From NCBI GenBank assembly GCA_903772945.1, contig CAICTM010000312.1, positions 1 through 64,000 of the forward strand: DNA of 64,000 bases, given 5' to 3'. The notes under the pieces are model-generated. The model did not search any database and was not told the DNA's origin. It was given only the letters and a program-made list of their open reading frames with translations. The translations under genes were made by a program, and so were the position numbers. Each line of letters opens with the position of its first letter. Position 1 is the stretch's first letter. The stretch is from Seminavis robusta (taxonomy: Eukaryota > Bacillariophyta > Bacillariophyceae > Naviculales > Naviculaceae). Shown here one piece after another: positions 18,670 to 28,778 of the stretch.

Positions 18670-20703
18670 TTACTGCTGCGCCCACTCGGGAAACTCCTCT
18701 GCCGCCACCCCCATGACGGCAGGAATGATCGTATACGTTGCCCCCAATAACAATGCCGACCCGATCACGTTCAAGAAGACCCCCGCCTTGTTCATTTCCG
18801 CCATGGGCAATCGTCCGGTACTAAAGACGACCATGTTGGGTGGGGTGGCAATCGGCAAGACAAAGGCACAACTGCAAGCCATGGTGGCGGGAATCATGAA
18901 CGTGTAGGGACTGGTTTGGGTTGCTACCGCCATGGATGCGGCAATGGGGATCATAATGTTGGATGTCGAAGTGTTGGACGTGAGTTCGGTCAACCATATA
19001 ATCATGGTAATCATGAGAAAGACCAATCCGACCACTTCCAGACGAAGCGTTGCCAGTTGTTCACCGAGATATTCCGACAAGCCACTGTCGACAAATGCCT
19101 TGGCAAGGGCGAATCCACCGCCGAGGAGAAAGACGACATCGTATGGCATTTTGTTGGCTGTTTCCCAGTTGAGCAGTGTGGTGTCATTCAATTCGTTCTT
19201 GTTGTCGTGTTCATTGGTCAAAAGACGTTCGTCTTCTTCTTCGCCATGGCCATGGCTCGAAGTGTTGGTCGTCGATCCCACTTCTTCATCTTCCCCATCA
19301 TCATCTGCATCCTTGATAGTATCATTGCCCTCATTATTACTACTACTAATATCCAAATGACACGACCGGGCCGGACACACAAAGAGTACCAGGACAATCA
19401 TCATGCCCGTGGTGGCATCGGAAATGTAGGAGGGATCGGGAAACAAATTGGCCCATCCGGGAATGTGCACGTGCTCTCCCAAGTCAATGTCACTGCGAAA
19501 GATCCACAGCAGACAGAGTGTCACAAAGAGGGTACAGACGGTGATTTGTTCTCGTGTCCAGGCACCCAGTGCCACATACGTCTGCTGAAACAGCGTTGGA
19601 TCGATCGGTTCTGTTTCGTTGTCGTCGTGTCGCCACGACAAGTACCGGACACAGAGATAGATCCAAATAATGGCAAAGAGTACCAATCCCGTCGGCAATC
19701 CAAAGGCGGTCCAATGGGCAAATGTCAATTCGGGTGCACCGGGAAAGAGGAGTTCCAATTGTCGATGAAACACGAGATTGGGTGCCGTCCCAATCAATGA
19801 CGACATGCCTCCGACATTGGCGGCGTAGGCAATCCCCAACAAGAGGGCGTGGGCAAATGGATCTTCTGGTTGTTTTGTAGTGGATTGTTTTGCAGATTGT
19901 GATGATGATGATTCTTGTAAAATGGTACATACGGAAATGGCATTGGGTACCATCATGAGTGTGGTGGCAGTATTGCTGACAAACATGCTCAAGAAAAAGG
20001 TGGCGGCCATCATTCCGAGCAACAGCAAGGGCGGCCGGGCGCCACACCATGTCAATAGTTTGAGAGAGATGCGGCGATGACACGCCCATCGTTCCAATGT
20101 GAGTGCCAGGAGGAATCCGGCAATGAGCAGCCAAATGGTATTGTTCATGTACTGCAATGCCACATCGGACGAATCGAGAATGCCAAAAAGAGGAAAGAGC
20201 ACGAGTGGGAGCAACGCCGTGACGACAAGTGGAATTATTTCCGTCAGCCACAGTGTGGCCATCCAAATGGCAATAGCCAAGGTTTGATTGATTTGACGAT
20301 TGTCGTTCATTGCTGTTGGGACAACAAAGCAGAGAATAAAGCCGGTCAAGATACCTACGATGGTGACACCTAGTTTCAAGTAGGAAATTGCAGTGCTGCT
20401 GCTATGGTTGTCTTGCTCTTCAGACGTTGTTGTCTCTTCCCCTTCCGCCGTGAAGAATCCCGAGTCGCCGTGGGTGTTGGCACCACCATTCATGTGGACG
20501 CCATTGGACTCTTCAAAACGATCAGAAGAATCATCATGGGATTTTGACGTTGGTCTGGTGGTGTTAGACGTTGGCGTCATGTTGAGGGATGTGGTTGTTT
20601 CCAGTTCGATTTGGGAATAGCTTATGGAAGGATGTGGACCTATTCTTCTGCGGCTTTTGCTGGGCCAAAAGCTTTCACTCCTGTGAAGAATTGCAGATAT
20701 CAT
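18670..20703 (-). CDS. SLC13/DASS-type anion:sodium symporter
   Basis: 677 residues, single exon. The hydrophilic Ser/Thr-rich N-terminus is about 105 residues long. The transport core follows, with about 11 hydrophobic segments. Both family SNT motifs are present: FVSNTATTLM (S243-T245) and LTSNTSTSNIMIP (S576-T578), each ahead of a proline-containing helix, and the signature ATPPNMVVF at 619-627. These motifs bind sodium and the carboxylate or sulphate substrate in divalent anion/sodium symporters. An acidic loop at about 450-505 is longer than in animal SLC13 proteins. Substrate (dicarboxylate, citrate, sulphate or phosphate) cannot be read from sequence. No SPX domain is present, so it is not the PHO90 type. 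Likely plasma or organelle membrane. Confidence 0.9.
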   Translation of the reverse strand: MISAILHRSESFWPSKSRRRIGPHPSISYSQIELETTTSLNMTPTSNTTRPTSKSHDDSSDRFEESNGVHMNGGANTHGDSGFFTAEGEETTTSEEQDNHSSSTAISYLKLGVTIVGILTGFILCFVVPTAMNDNRQINQTLAIAIWMATLWLTEIIPLVVTALLPLVLFPLFGILDSSDVALQYMNNTIWLLIAGFLLALTLERWACHRRISLKLLTWCGARPPLLLLGMMAATFFLSMFVSNTATTLMMVPNAISVCTILQESSSSQSAKQSTTKQPEDPFAHALLLGIAYAANVGGMSSLIGTAPNLVFHRQLELLFPGAPELTFAHWTAFGLPTGLVLFAIIWIYLCVRYLSWRHDDNETEPIDPTLFQQTYVALGAWTREQITVCTLFVTLCLLWIFRSDIDLGEHVHIPGWANLFPDPSYISDATTGMMIVLVLFVCPARSCHLDISSSNNEGNDTIKDADDDGEDEEVGSTTNTSSHGHGEEEDERLLTNEHDNKNELNDTTLLNWETANKMPYDVVFLLGGGFALAKAFVDSGLSEYLGEQLATLRLEVVGLVFLMITMIIWLTELTSNTSTSNIMIPIAASMAVATQTSPYTFMIPATMACSCAFVLPIATPPNMVVFSTGRLPMAEMNKAGVFLNVIGSALLLGATYTIIPAVMGVAAEEFPEWAQQ

Positions 20704-21123
20704 CTTCTCTACTCTACTCAGACACAGTATATCATACAGTAAGAGGACCAGTGAGCATGGATACAGACGCTCTTCATGGACAGAGACAAGGAACTCAAGG
20801 GGATGATCACTGGGTTGCTCTCAATAATTGTTGTTGGCTTGTGTGGTTTGTAAACAAGCAAGGTTGTGGTTGGTTTTCGAATTGCGAAGCGGAAAAAGGT
20901 CGGTCACAAGAATGACTCAATACACGGATGGAAGATTTAAAGCACACTTTTGAAGCCTTTCTACGTTTAACCATAACCTTGTGAGACGTGTTTCTGTCGT
21001 GCTGTCACGCGAGGTCTCAGCCAAATGTGCACAGCAGCTTGCACAGCTCACAAAAATCATCACCCTCTCTCCACTCACACGCAACACAGCACAACACAAC
21101 GTACAGAACATATCACAAGAAAC
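20704..21123. promoter_or_regulatory. Divergent promoter region, transporter / F-box gene
   Basis: 420 bp between two genes reading outward on opposite strands, so it must hold both promoters. I see no sharply defined element. Confidence 0.4.
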
Positions 21124-22077
21124 ATGACAAGCCGTCTGGAAGATCTTCCCCAGGATGTCTGCAACAAGATCTTGGACTTTATTGGTTGGGATCACGACTG
21201 TGTGTCCTTTCAGTTGGCCTGCAAACATCACTACAACCTCATCTTCCATCGTACTTTCAAGGATGGAACGCCCACTCTCCGACAAGGGCAACGACAGCGT
21301 ACTACGTTGGCCTATGAGAAAACCAATACTTACAATCTCTTTCATGTCCATCAATTGCAACCCTTTCGTTTCCTGGTAGATACTCGCACGTTGGGAGGAC
21401 AGCTGCAAGTTGAAATTCAACTCGGTAATCATGTGTGGACGGAATGCGACAATCGGAAACAACAAGACGATGATTATTTGGAGAGCGATGATTTGGATAG
21501 TAGTACAACGCTGACAACTCCTGTAGGACCCACCTATCCAAGGATACGAGTCTTTCGCAAAGACAAGACATTGACTCCCCGAACGATCTTTCATTATGAT
21601 CACATTCTGGGCCGCCAATGCTCCTTCATGGGGACCTACGGGGACGATCCCACGGATCCGAGAGCAGCGGATAGAGCCGAGGAAATGGCGCAGGTGCTCC
21701 ATCTTTGCTTGAATTCCCTTTCTACGGTGGATCCTCCTTCCAATAGAATCAATCAGTTTTTTCGAGTGTATCCACCGGCGGGATACTTGCTCCGCCTCCT
21801 CCCCAAACCTTCCCGTCATTGTTTTCCGAACAGCATTGATTGGAAGCAAGGCGATCGGCCGTTGTCATCTAGCAGCATTGTCGAACGGGACTATCAAGCT
21901 GCCGTCACGTGGGGCGAATGGTGGCAGACTTTGCAAGATGCCAACTGGTATGAACCGGTGCAAGCCTTTGATTGGGAGGAGCTTTCGTGGTATACTTCTA
22001 CTACTACTGCTGCTGAACGACGATCTGGAAGAGAAGAGGAGCATGGCAGCAGTCGAAAGCGTCCAAAACTGCTCTAG
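21124..22077 (+). CDS. F-box-like protein
   Basis: 317 residues from the ATG at 21124. The open frame extends to 21025, but the region before 21124 is Thr/His-rich and not domain-like. The start has F-box character: LEDLPQDVCNKILDFIG at residues 5-21, then a Cys/His segment (FQLACKHHYNLIF). F-box proteins link substrates to SCF ubiquitin ligases through Skp1. The rest has no repeats I recognise (no WD40, kelch or LRR), though it has beta-rich segments such as FRFLVDTRTLGGQLQVEIQL with many aromatic residues. The C-terminus is basic (SSRKRPKLL). Target unknown; F-box assignment rests on about 40 residues. Confidence 0.6.
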   Translation: MTSRLEDLPQDVCNKILDFIGWDHDCVSFQLACKHHYNLIFHRTFKDGTPTLRQGQRQRTTLAYEKTNTYNLFHVHQLQPFRFLVDTRTLGGQLQVEIQLGNHVWTECDNRKQQDDDYLESDDLDSSTTLTTPVGPTYPRIRVFRKDKTLTPRTIFHYDHILGRQCSFMGTYGDDPTDPRAADRAEEMAQVLHLCLNSLSTVDPPSNRINQFFRVYPPAGYLLRLLPKPSRHCFPNSIDWKQGDRPLSSSSIVERDYQAAVTWGEWWQTLQDANWYEPVQAFDWEELSWYTSTTTAAERRSGREEEHGSSRKRPKLL

Positions 22078-22852
22078 ATACCGTAGGGACTTGAATCATC
22101 TGGTGGAGCTTTGACTGTCGGAAGCATGTTATGCATCATTGCGAGGCTGCGAGGCGACGACCAACCGCTACCGTCCTGTATCCTGGAACGTGATGCCGGT
22201 GACTCGGTGCGATACAAAGTAACTGAAAACCAAAGAGAAGTAATAATGCTCTCGAAAACCATCCTCTAGTCTGGCTAGCTAGCCTGGTAGATCTACAGAG
22301 AGTACGGTACAAAGTGACCTTCCGGTAGGTAGACTACAGCCAAAACGCAGCTCGCACAAAAGTCGACCCCAAAAACCAAGAGACAGCCTGGCTTTCTACA
22401 CAGCACACCTGGGTGATACTCGCTTCGAACTGCCCGTGCAGTTCGCCGGTCCCGGGAGCTCTGGCAGGTACAGAGGCCCATAGGGTAGAGCATGATTACT
22501 CCTTTGACCTGGAGTCTTCCACAACTGTTAGTACCCTCACAAACATCAATTTCAGCCTACCTCTAGCTAGTGAAATCCCACACTTCTCAACTGCTATGTA
22601 CCTCTACCTAGCTACGGTAGCCTCCAACATCATAGTTCCTGGTCTTGCTTGGCTTGGTGCTCTTCTTCTCAGACACCATACCGAAAGGCCAAGAGGATCC
22701 ACACATACATCCCCATCTCTGGGAAACTGCAACTCCCACCGAATGGTCGGTAACGATAAGCTCCTTTGCGGACCTGTGAAATGACCTTGATGAAAGGCGG
22801 GTCATCTTTCTCTCTCACCATCATGTAGCAGTTTAACTGTATGACGTACCTA
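22078..22852. other. Intergenic, no supported gene
   Basis: No gene supported. This is the left flank of the transposon that starts at 22855. Confidence 0.5.
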
Positions 22853-22854
22853 TA

Positions 22855-22880
22855 CCGACCGGTTGGTATCAAGTGAGAGT
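22855..22880 (+). repeat. Left terminal inverted repeat
   Basis: 26 bp, preceded by TA. Reverse complement at 27032-27057 without mismatch. Confidence 0.9.
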
Positions 22881-22885
22881 AAAGA

Positions 22886-23026
22886 GGTGAGGAGCCATAG
22901 AAATTGCAACCAGAAAGAGTTTGACCATCGGAGCTTCAGCATTAGTTGCGCCATAGTGTGCCATGTCTAAAGCTGCCGCTCCGATGGTCAAAAGTCTTCT
23001 TGTTGTTGATTGCATGGCTCCTCACC
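22886..23026. repeat. Subterminal 141-bp palindrome in the transposon
   Basis: Outer arms GGTGAGGAGCCAT (22886-22898) and ATGGCTCCTCACC (23014-23026) are exact complements. Inner arms TTTGACCATCGGAGC (22920-22934) and GCTCCGATGGTCAAA (22978-22992) are too. The spacers between outer and inner arms are 21 nt on both sides and partly complementary, so one long hairpin with about a 30-43 nt loop can form. It lies just inside the left end and may be a transposase-binding or regulatory structure; that role is inferred. Confidence 0.85.
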
Positions 23027-23645
23027 TTCGTTGCCATGTGTGTCATCGGAGGGAGCCTCTCTTTTTGCCGGATTCGGTGTCAAGAATTTTCCATTTTTCT
23101 TAAGTGGAAGAGCGAGCCGGTGCGCCGGGCAGGTCAAATCCGGTCACAGATCAAATTTCACCTCACAAAACGCATGTTTATCAGTCTCCGATCCATGTTT
23201 GTTGTCATCCTTTCGATACATTCTTCAAGGGATTGAATATTTCCATAGGTGTGCATCCCTTTCAGCGACCATGGGTATTGGTAGAGAGTAGTAAAACTGT
23301 ACTAGAGGACGACTCATCTCAACGCCAAAAGATCGAATTTCTTTCGTGTTTGTGGATCGATCGAACGCACTCCTTCACTTTTCAGCTCATAAATTCCGAT
23401 TCCATACACTTTTCAGCGGAAGCGCTGCTTCTTGGGGTGGGGATCTTTGTTTTCGATTGGTCAATCCTTGACAATGGCCATCTGCCGTTCGATTTGAGCC
23501 TATCGATTCACTTCTCCATTGTTCTTCCACTGCTCCGTCGTTCTTCCGGTCATTGCTCCGTCGTTCTTCGATCCAACATTGCCTTTCTTCCGACGTGCTC
23601 CTTCCACGCTGAGACCTTTTGCTTGACTCGCTGGATTCATCCACC

Positions 23646-26383
23646 ATGCCGCCCAAGAAGAGGAGCTCCTTCACTCAGTCCAAGAAGGGAGCCAAGCCCC
23701 GAAGCAGGTCCACATCTCCTGTTCCACCACTAGTGTCTCCACCGCCGACTGCAGCACGACTACCAACCACCAGGCGTCAAGCCAGCCGAACTCCTCCACC
23801 ATCACCCGGCCATGGCACCAACCGCCGCAGTCCACCCAAAACAAACAAGAAGAATCGCCACAAGCCTCGCAATGAACCTGCTGCAAGAACTCCAACTCCT
23901 CGCAAGGGTGCTGAAAAGCGCAAAGGGATCTCACCACTTGACAATGACAACCTTGTGGCCCGCTCGGCTGACCTCATGGATTCATCTGACTCCACCGCTG
24001 ATGTTGACAGGAGGACTGCTGCTCGAGCTGATCCACAAGCTACCTGGGACTTGATTGGTGCCGACGAGGAACCATCCAAGCCTGACGACGAGGACGAGGA
24101 GTTCGTCTACGAGGATGATCTTGACCTCCTGAGCGAAGATGACCTGCTTGAAAAAGCCTTGGAAGAACTCGTTGAAGAGAGCATCTTGGACGAAGAAGTT
24201 TACCGTCGAATTGCGATTGCCTATGTCTACTACAATGTATTGGATGCTCCTCCTAGAGAAGAGTGGCAAGGTAAAGGAGGGACATATGGAAAAATCAAGC
24301 GAATCCTCAAGGTTCCTTCTGGAACGAAGATTGGTTACGTCTTGGATGATCTTCTTGATTGCGAAGACAAGAAATGCCGCTACACTGGCAAGCGCCAAGC
24401 TTTGGGTGAAACCCGTCCACCCAAGATTCCGAATGATTCTCAGGAGGCTCAGATCGTCGCGGATCATCTGGAGGTCGGCTTCAGCATCAGACAAGCCACC
24501 TTGCAAGTCAACCAACACCGGCGTGATAATGAGAAAGAGGAGCTTTCGATTTCCGCTGTCTGGCATCTCTCCAAGCGTCTCAAGCCAAAGGTTACTCCCA
24601 TCCGACGTTTGAAGCAAGGCAACATGGACAAGACATCGACTTGGGCCACGGCTCGTTATGGATGGGTCATCCAACTCATGCTTCGAATTGGAATGGAGGA
24701 TCAGTTGACGGATGAAGCTAAGGAGTTCATGGATTCGCAAGGCAAGGATGGCAATCGTCCTGAATGGTTCTTGACGGATAAATTGACCAAGATTGACCTT
24801 ACCAAGGTCGGTTTCTGGGATGAGACTCACCGCAAGTGTGTCATTGGGGGCGGGGCTGCGCAAGCTGGTCGCAAGTTCCATTTGAAGTTCCCACGTGATG
24901 CAAATGGCAAGCTGGATCCCAACGGTGAATACTCTGGCGAAGACCAAACCATCCTCAATGTCAAGTACGATGATGAGACTCGTGTCAGTCTGGGTTGTTC
25001 CGCCAACGCGACCGAGGGCCACAACATTCCTCTGTTTGATTACAGTGGCAAAACCTTGCTAACGTCCAAAGATTATGCAAGCCGGAAGAAGATGGAGATT
25101 GCCCGAGTCAGGTCTTTGACTGGTGAAAGGTCTGGCTGGATCAAGCGTGGTCGGGTGGCAGGCAAGCCTTACAAGATTGACCGGTTGGCTCCCAAGCGGA
25201 TCCCATTCCTTGGAAAGGGAGCAGTCAAGAAGTTCAACGAATGCTCTCCTCCTATCACAACCTTTCGGAAATTGGCGGAGCTGACTGACAAGCGCATTAC
25301 CGCTTTGGCAAAGAAGAAGGTCGCTACCAAGGCAAACCTTTTGGCTTGGAGGAAGGCGGCACAAGATGCCGAGGACGAACCAACAGCTTCGACTGATCAC
25401 CGCAAGGCAGCCAACCCATACCAATCCCGTTGGGGTGACGATTGGGAAGAGCGGCTAGAAGGTTCTTCTGGAATGTCGCGGTATGTCTGTGTCACGACGA
25501 TGGTGGAGCACATCTTCGAGGAAACGAAGGAGCATATGCAGGAGATCCACGGAGAAGACTGCGATGATTGGTGGGTCTATCACGATGCTTTGTCGCTCAT
25601 GACTGCCACGACGACAAGGGCATGGATGGAGGAAAAGGGTTATCTCAAGCATTGGATCTTGCCAGAGTGTGGCCTCAACACCCACACTCCCAAGCACAAG
25701 CAGTACTATTCCAAAGCTCCAGTGGGAAACTCACCAGAGCTCATGCCTTGGGACTGCAGTTTGAATAAGGATTTCGACGATGCCATCAGCCACCACATCA
25801 CGCAGACTCACCACTTGGCGGAGGATCATGAGTGCAAGTTCTCCTACACGACTCCAGTACGAGGATCTTATTGCTTGAGACGTGTCTACGAGTGCAATCC
25901 AAGGAGTGAACGAATCGTCCAGGATGTCAACCGATTCCCAAAACACCTTGTTCGTATCATGGAGTCAGAAGGATGTGTCGTTCGGGATATTGGGAACAGC
26001 AAGAAGGAAGAAGAGAGCTTGAGGGGCTTGCGGTCTGGAAAGAGGGGCCTGGCTGCTGCGGCTGCTGAGGAAAAGGACGGTGTCAAGGTTGACAGGCGTG
26101 GTGGTGCAAGGCAGAGGGATCCAAAGTCGAAGTCTTACTCTGAGACGGTTGTCCTCCATCCTGATGCGGTCAAGGGCAAGAAAGGGAGCATTGCGGCCTC
26201 TTTGGCTATTCACGCCACTAGTATTGAGGAGCCAAAGGAGAAGGATGTTGATGATCCGTCCTCATCTGAAGATGTGAGCTTTTGTGTTGCTGTTTGAACT
26301 GCTTTTCTATGGTCTTATTTCTAACTCCTCTGGAACTGTTGCCATTTTAGGATTCCAGTGAAGAGGATGAGGTGGATGAGTGA
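23646..26383 (+). CDS. Transposase, IS630/Tc1/mariner superfamily, DD55D
   Basis: 886 residues after removing an intron at 26274-26350 (GTGAGC...TTTTAG, phase 0), which gives an acidic end DSSEEDEVDE. The ATG at 23646 has a CCACC context. The N-terminal 100 residues are basic, Ser/Pro-rich and probably nuclear-targeting. A helix-turn-helix-like segment (GFSIRQATLQVNQHRR ... ISAVWHLSKRLK) lies near residues 280-320. The catalytic core has D1 in GFWDETH (codon 24819-24821), D2 in WVYHDAL (25584-25586) and D3 in NSPELMPWD (25752-25754), equivalent to mariner SPDLAPSD. There are 254 residues between D1 and D2 and 55 between D2 and D3, both larger than in described Tc1/mariner families (34-46 for the latter). 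No frame break seen. Confidence 0.88.
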
Positions 26384-26480
26384 GTGTTGCAAGGCATGCA
26401 ACAAAGGGGATTGTTGTGTTTGTGTTTGTGGGGTGTGTTTGGGTGTCTTTATAGTGAGTCTGTGGGCTTCACGGGAGAAG

Positions 26481-26568
26481 ATCGTTCCCGACGGGAAAGA
26501 TCGTTCCCGACGGGAAAGATCGTTCCCGACGGGAAAGATCGTTCCCGACGGGAAAGATCACGACGGGA
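26481..26568. repeat. Four-copy 19-bp tandem repeat with palindromic core
   Basis: Units at 26481, 26500, 26519 and 26538, followed by a partial unit to 26568. Each carries TTCCCGACGGGAA, a near-perfect dyad. The array lies between the transposase stop and the right end, on the opposite side from the left palindrome, as a set of protein-binding sites might. Confidence 0.85.
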
Positions 26569-27031
26569 TCCGGAAGATCTTGATGGGCTTCAAGGAATTT
26601 ATGGGGAACTAACAGGTCATGTCACCGACTTACTGGTTTGATGGGGGATTGCTTGTGAGAGAAAGCATCTCTTTACAGTGGTCAAACAGTGCTTCGGGGA
26701 ATAACAGGCTGTTGTCTTTGTGTGGTGATTTCTTGGTTGTGGTCGTGATTTCTTAATTTCGCGGAAGTGTGACTTAGTGTGTTTCGAAAAAATGAGTGAC
26801 CGGAAGCATGACTCGCGAGCCGAGCCTCAAAACTCGAACCACTTTTTCGCAAAATTTGAATAATCGCTTGAATAACATCGCAAAAATCATCATTTACCCC
26901 ATTACTTCATGCTGCCGTAGAATCTGTTGTTGTTGAGCTATCAACCTATGCCCATAGGCTTATGATGTCCTTTCATCACCCTCTACAAGGATCCAGCAAC
27001 AGTTGGTCACTATCGCCGAACTGAAATTTCA

Positions 27032-27057
27032 ACTCTCACTTGATACCAACCGGTCGG
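27032..27057 (-). repeat. Right terminal inverted repeat
   Basis: Exact reverse complement of 22855-22880, followed by TA. Confidence 0.9.
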
Positions 27058-27287
27058 TACCGTGGTCGATGACACTTCAAGATAGGAGATTTATGCTAAT
27101 GACCTTCAAATGACTTGTGTAAAACCTGCCGACCATGTGTCACATCTTTTGTGCTCGTGAAATTGTGTTTTCTCGCATCTTTTTCCCACCGCCAAACTCT
27201 CACAATACTACTCTACCACATCCAGCCTCTTCCACCCCAAACAAACCTAGCTAGGAAGAGTAACTGCATTAGTAGCAAAGAGAGAAA

Positions 27288-28541
27288 ATGTTTCGAATCA
27301 ACAGTTCTGTGATTTTTCTGTTTGGAGTTCTTGCCTCGCTTGCCTTGTATTCGGTTCCATTGGTCTCGGCGCGTGTGGGAAGAAGAGGCGGATTGAAGGG
27401 TCGTCGCGTATTGGTTCCAAGAAATAGTCTTCAGGATGGTGCTGTAAGAAGCAGAGAAAACTGGGATAGCTTTCCATCAGGCCGCGGCCGACATCTCAAG
27501 TCAGCAATGATGAGTATGATGGGTATGGGAAATTCCACCATGAGCATGTCTGGAATGAGCATGAGCATGAGTATGTCCATGTCCATGAGCATGGGTATGT
27601 CCATGTCCAGCATGTCGATGAAGTCAATGATGAACATGAGCTCAGGAATGTCCAAGAAATCCATGAGCATGAAGATGGGTAGCAGCAGCATGTCGATGAA
27701 ATCAATGATGATGATGGGTAGCAGCACTCAAAGCCCCACATCTTCGTCATCCTCTTCTCCTGGCCCGACGGGAGGCTCCAGTACAGTCAGCCCCACGGGG
27801 GCAGTGACAACTGGCAGTCCTACCATTGCGCCTGGTACCCCCACGGTGTCACCAGGGACCCCGGCTCCAACCACACCAGGAACTACTCCTGCTCCCACAA
27901 CGGGAAGTACCACTCCGCTTCCGACTACTGCAACTCCTGGTACTACTCCTGCCCCTACTGTAACAACAACAACCACAATCCCAGGCACAACTGCCCCAAG
28001 AACCTCCACTGCAACCACCGCTCCCACAGGTGTGGTTGCAGCTGCAGCTCGTTCCTTTGCCAAAGGAGCTGGGTTCCCAGAAACCATCAAATTGGATGAT
28101 TTTACCGCCACGGAGGATGATGGCACGGTTCGTACACTTCCAGTAGCCAGTAAGCTATCCTTTCAGTTCTTTCCAACCACGGGACGAAAACCCACCCAAG
28201 AAGAAATCAGCGAACTGGAAGATGCCACTCTATCCTTTTTCCAAAATGAATTGCAAAACAATCCCGCGTTCCAATCAACGTTCCAAGAAATACAGTTGAC
28301 CAAACCCACTCCCAAATACAGTGCGAACGATCCCGACACGTTTATTCTCGAGTTTTTGGCATTGGTAAAGGTGGATGCCAACAATTCACAACGAATTTCG
28401 GGCCAAACAGTCTCCGACGCCATGGCTGCTTCGGATTATAGCACCTACATTAGTGCCTATGTGAAAGAGATGGGTCTGTCGAGTGAATTCTACCAGACGC
28501 AAGCGGTTCATTTTACCGGTATCGGTCGTGCTGGGCCGTAG
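27288..28541 (+). CDS. Secreted Met/Ser-repeat protein with Pro/Thr-rich stalk
   Basis: 417 residues. A signal peptide covers residues 1-28 (hydrophobic core VIFLFGVLASLALYSV, SAR end). A basic propeptide-like stretch ends in RHL (68-70), a form of the RXL cleavage motif found in diatom silica-associated and other secreted proteins. Residues 74-144 hold 31 Met in 71 residues, mostly as Met-Ser alternation with a few Lys. A Pro/Thr/Ser-rich stalk (148-255), likely O-glycosylated, follows. The 160-residue C-terminal domain is globular (FPETIKLDDFTA, LSFQFFPTTGR). Similar stalk-plus-domain secreted proteins are common in diatoms. The role is unknown: cell-wall or adhesive protein, or copper binding through MxM motifs, are both inferred. 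Confidence 0.8.
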   Translation: MFRINSSVIFLFGVLASLALYSVPLVSARVGRRGGLKGRRVLVPRNSLQDGAVRSRENWDSFPSGRGRHLKSAMMSMMGMGNSTMSMSGMSMSMSMSMSMSMGMSMSSMSMKSMMNMSSGMSKKSMSMKMGSSSMSMKSMMMMGSSTQSPTSSSSSSPGPTGGSSTVSPTGAVTTGSPTIAPGTPTVSPGTPAPTTPGTTPAPTTGSTTPLPTTATPGTTPAPTVTTTTTIPGTTAPRTSTATTAPTGVVAAAARSFAKGAGFPETIKLDDFTATEDDGTVRTLPVASKLSFQFFPTTGRKPTQEEISELEDATLSFFQNELQNNPAFQSTFQEIQLTKPTPKYSANDPDTFILEFLALVKVDANNSQRISGQTVSDAMAASDYSTYISAYVKEMGLSSEFYQTQAVHFTGIGRAGP

Positions 28542-28778
28542 TTTTGCTTGTGCATGCATGTATGTACCGAAGAAAGCTAAGTTTGCCTCCTTTTGGCAGT
28601 GAATGTAAAATTGTATTAGTAATTCATGGAGGAAGAGGATATTCCAGTGTACCGGTATGGGATTTTTAGGATAGTACAGTAGTAGCAGTCCACAGCAGCA
28701 CAATCCAATCGGACGGCACCCGAGCGATGAACTGGTACAAGCAAGATGGAGATGGTTTGGTGGATCAGACTGAGTCAC
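28542..28778. other. Convergent 3' spacer
   Basis: Lies between the ends of the Met/Ser protein gene and the LRR-like gene. Nothing recognised. Confidence 0.4.

Larger units (their letters stand above)
22855..27057 (+). mobile_element. Tc1/mariner-type DNA transposon, apparently whole
   Basis: 4203 bp bounded by 26-bp terminal inverted repeats that match at every position (22855-22880 and 27032-27057, beginning CCGACCGGTTGGTATCAAGT). They are flanked by TA on both sides (22853-22854, 27058-27059), the target duplication of the Tc1/mariner superfamily. The two TA steps extend the inverted match to 28 bp. Inside are a subterminal palindrome, one spliced transposase gene, and a small 19-bp tandem array. 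The identical ends and the open transposase suggest recent insertion. Larger than most Tc1/mariner elements (1.3-2.5 kb). Confidence 0.88.

Noticed and set aside
18916-19800. 294-codon open frame on the + strand
   Set aside because: Antisense to the SLC13-type transporter, which has both SNT motifs.
20917-21849. 310-codon minus-strand frame
   Set aside because: Overlaps the F-box-like gene; no domain character on this strand.
23982-25022. 346-codon minus-strand frame
   Set aside because: Antisense to the transposase core.
26481-26568. CRISPR-like array
   Set aside because: The 19-bp units are directly adjacent with no spacers, and the sequence is nuclear eukaryotic DNA.
22855-27057. LTR-type element
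   Set aside because: The ends are inverted, not direct, repeats; the target site is TA and the only gene is a DDE transposase.
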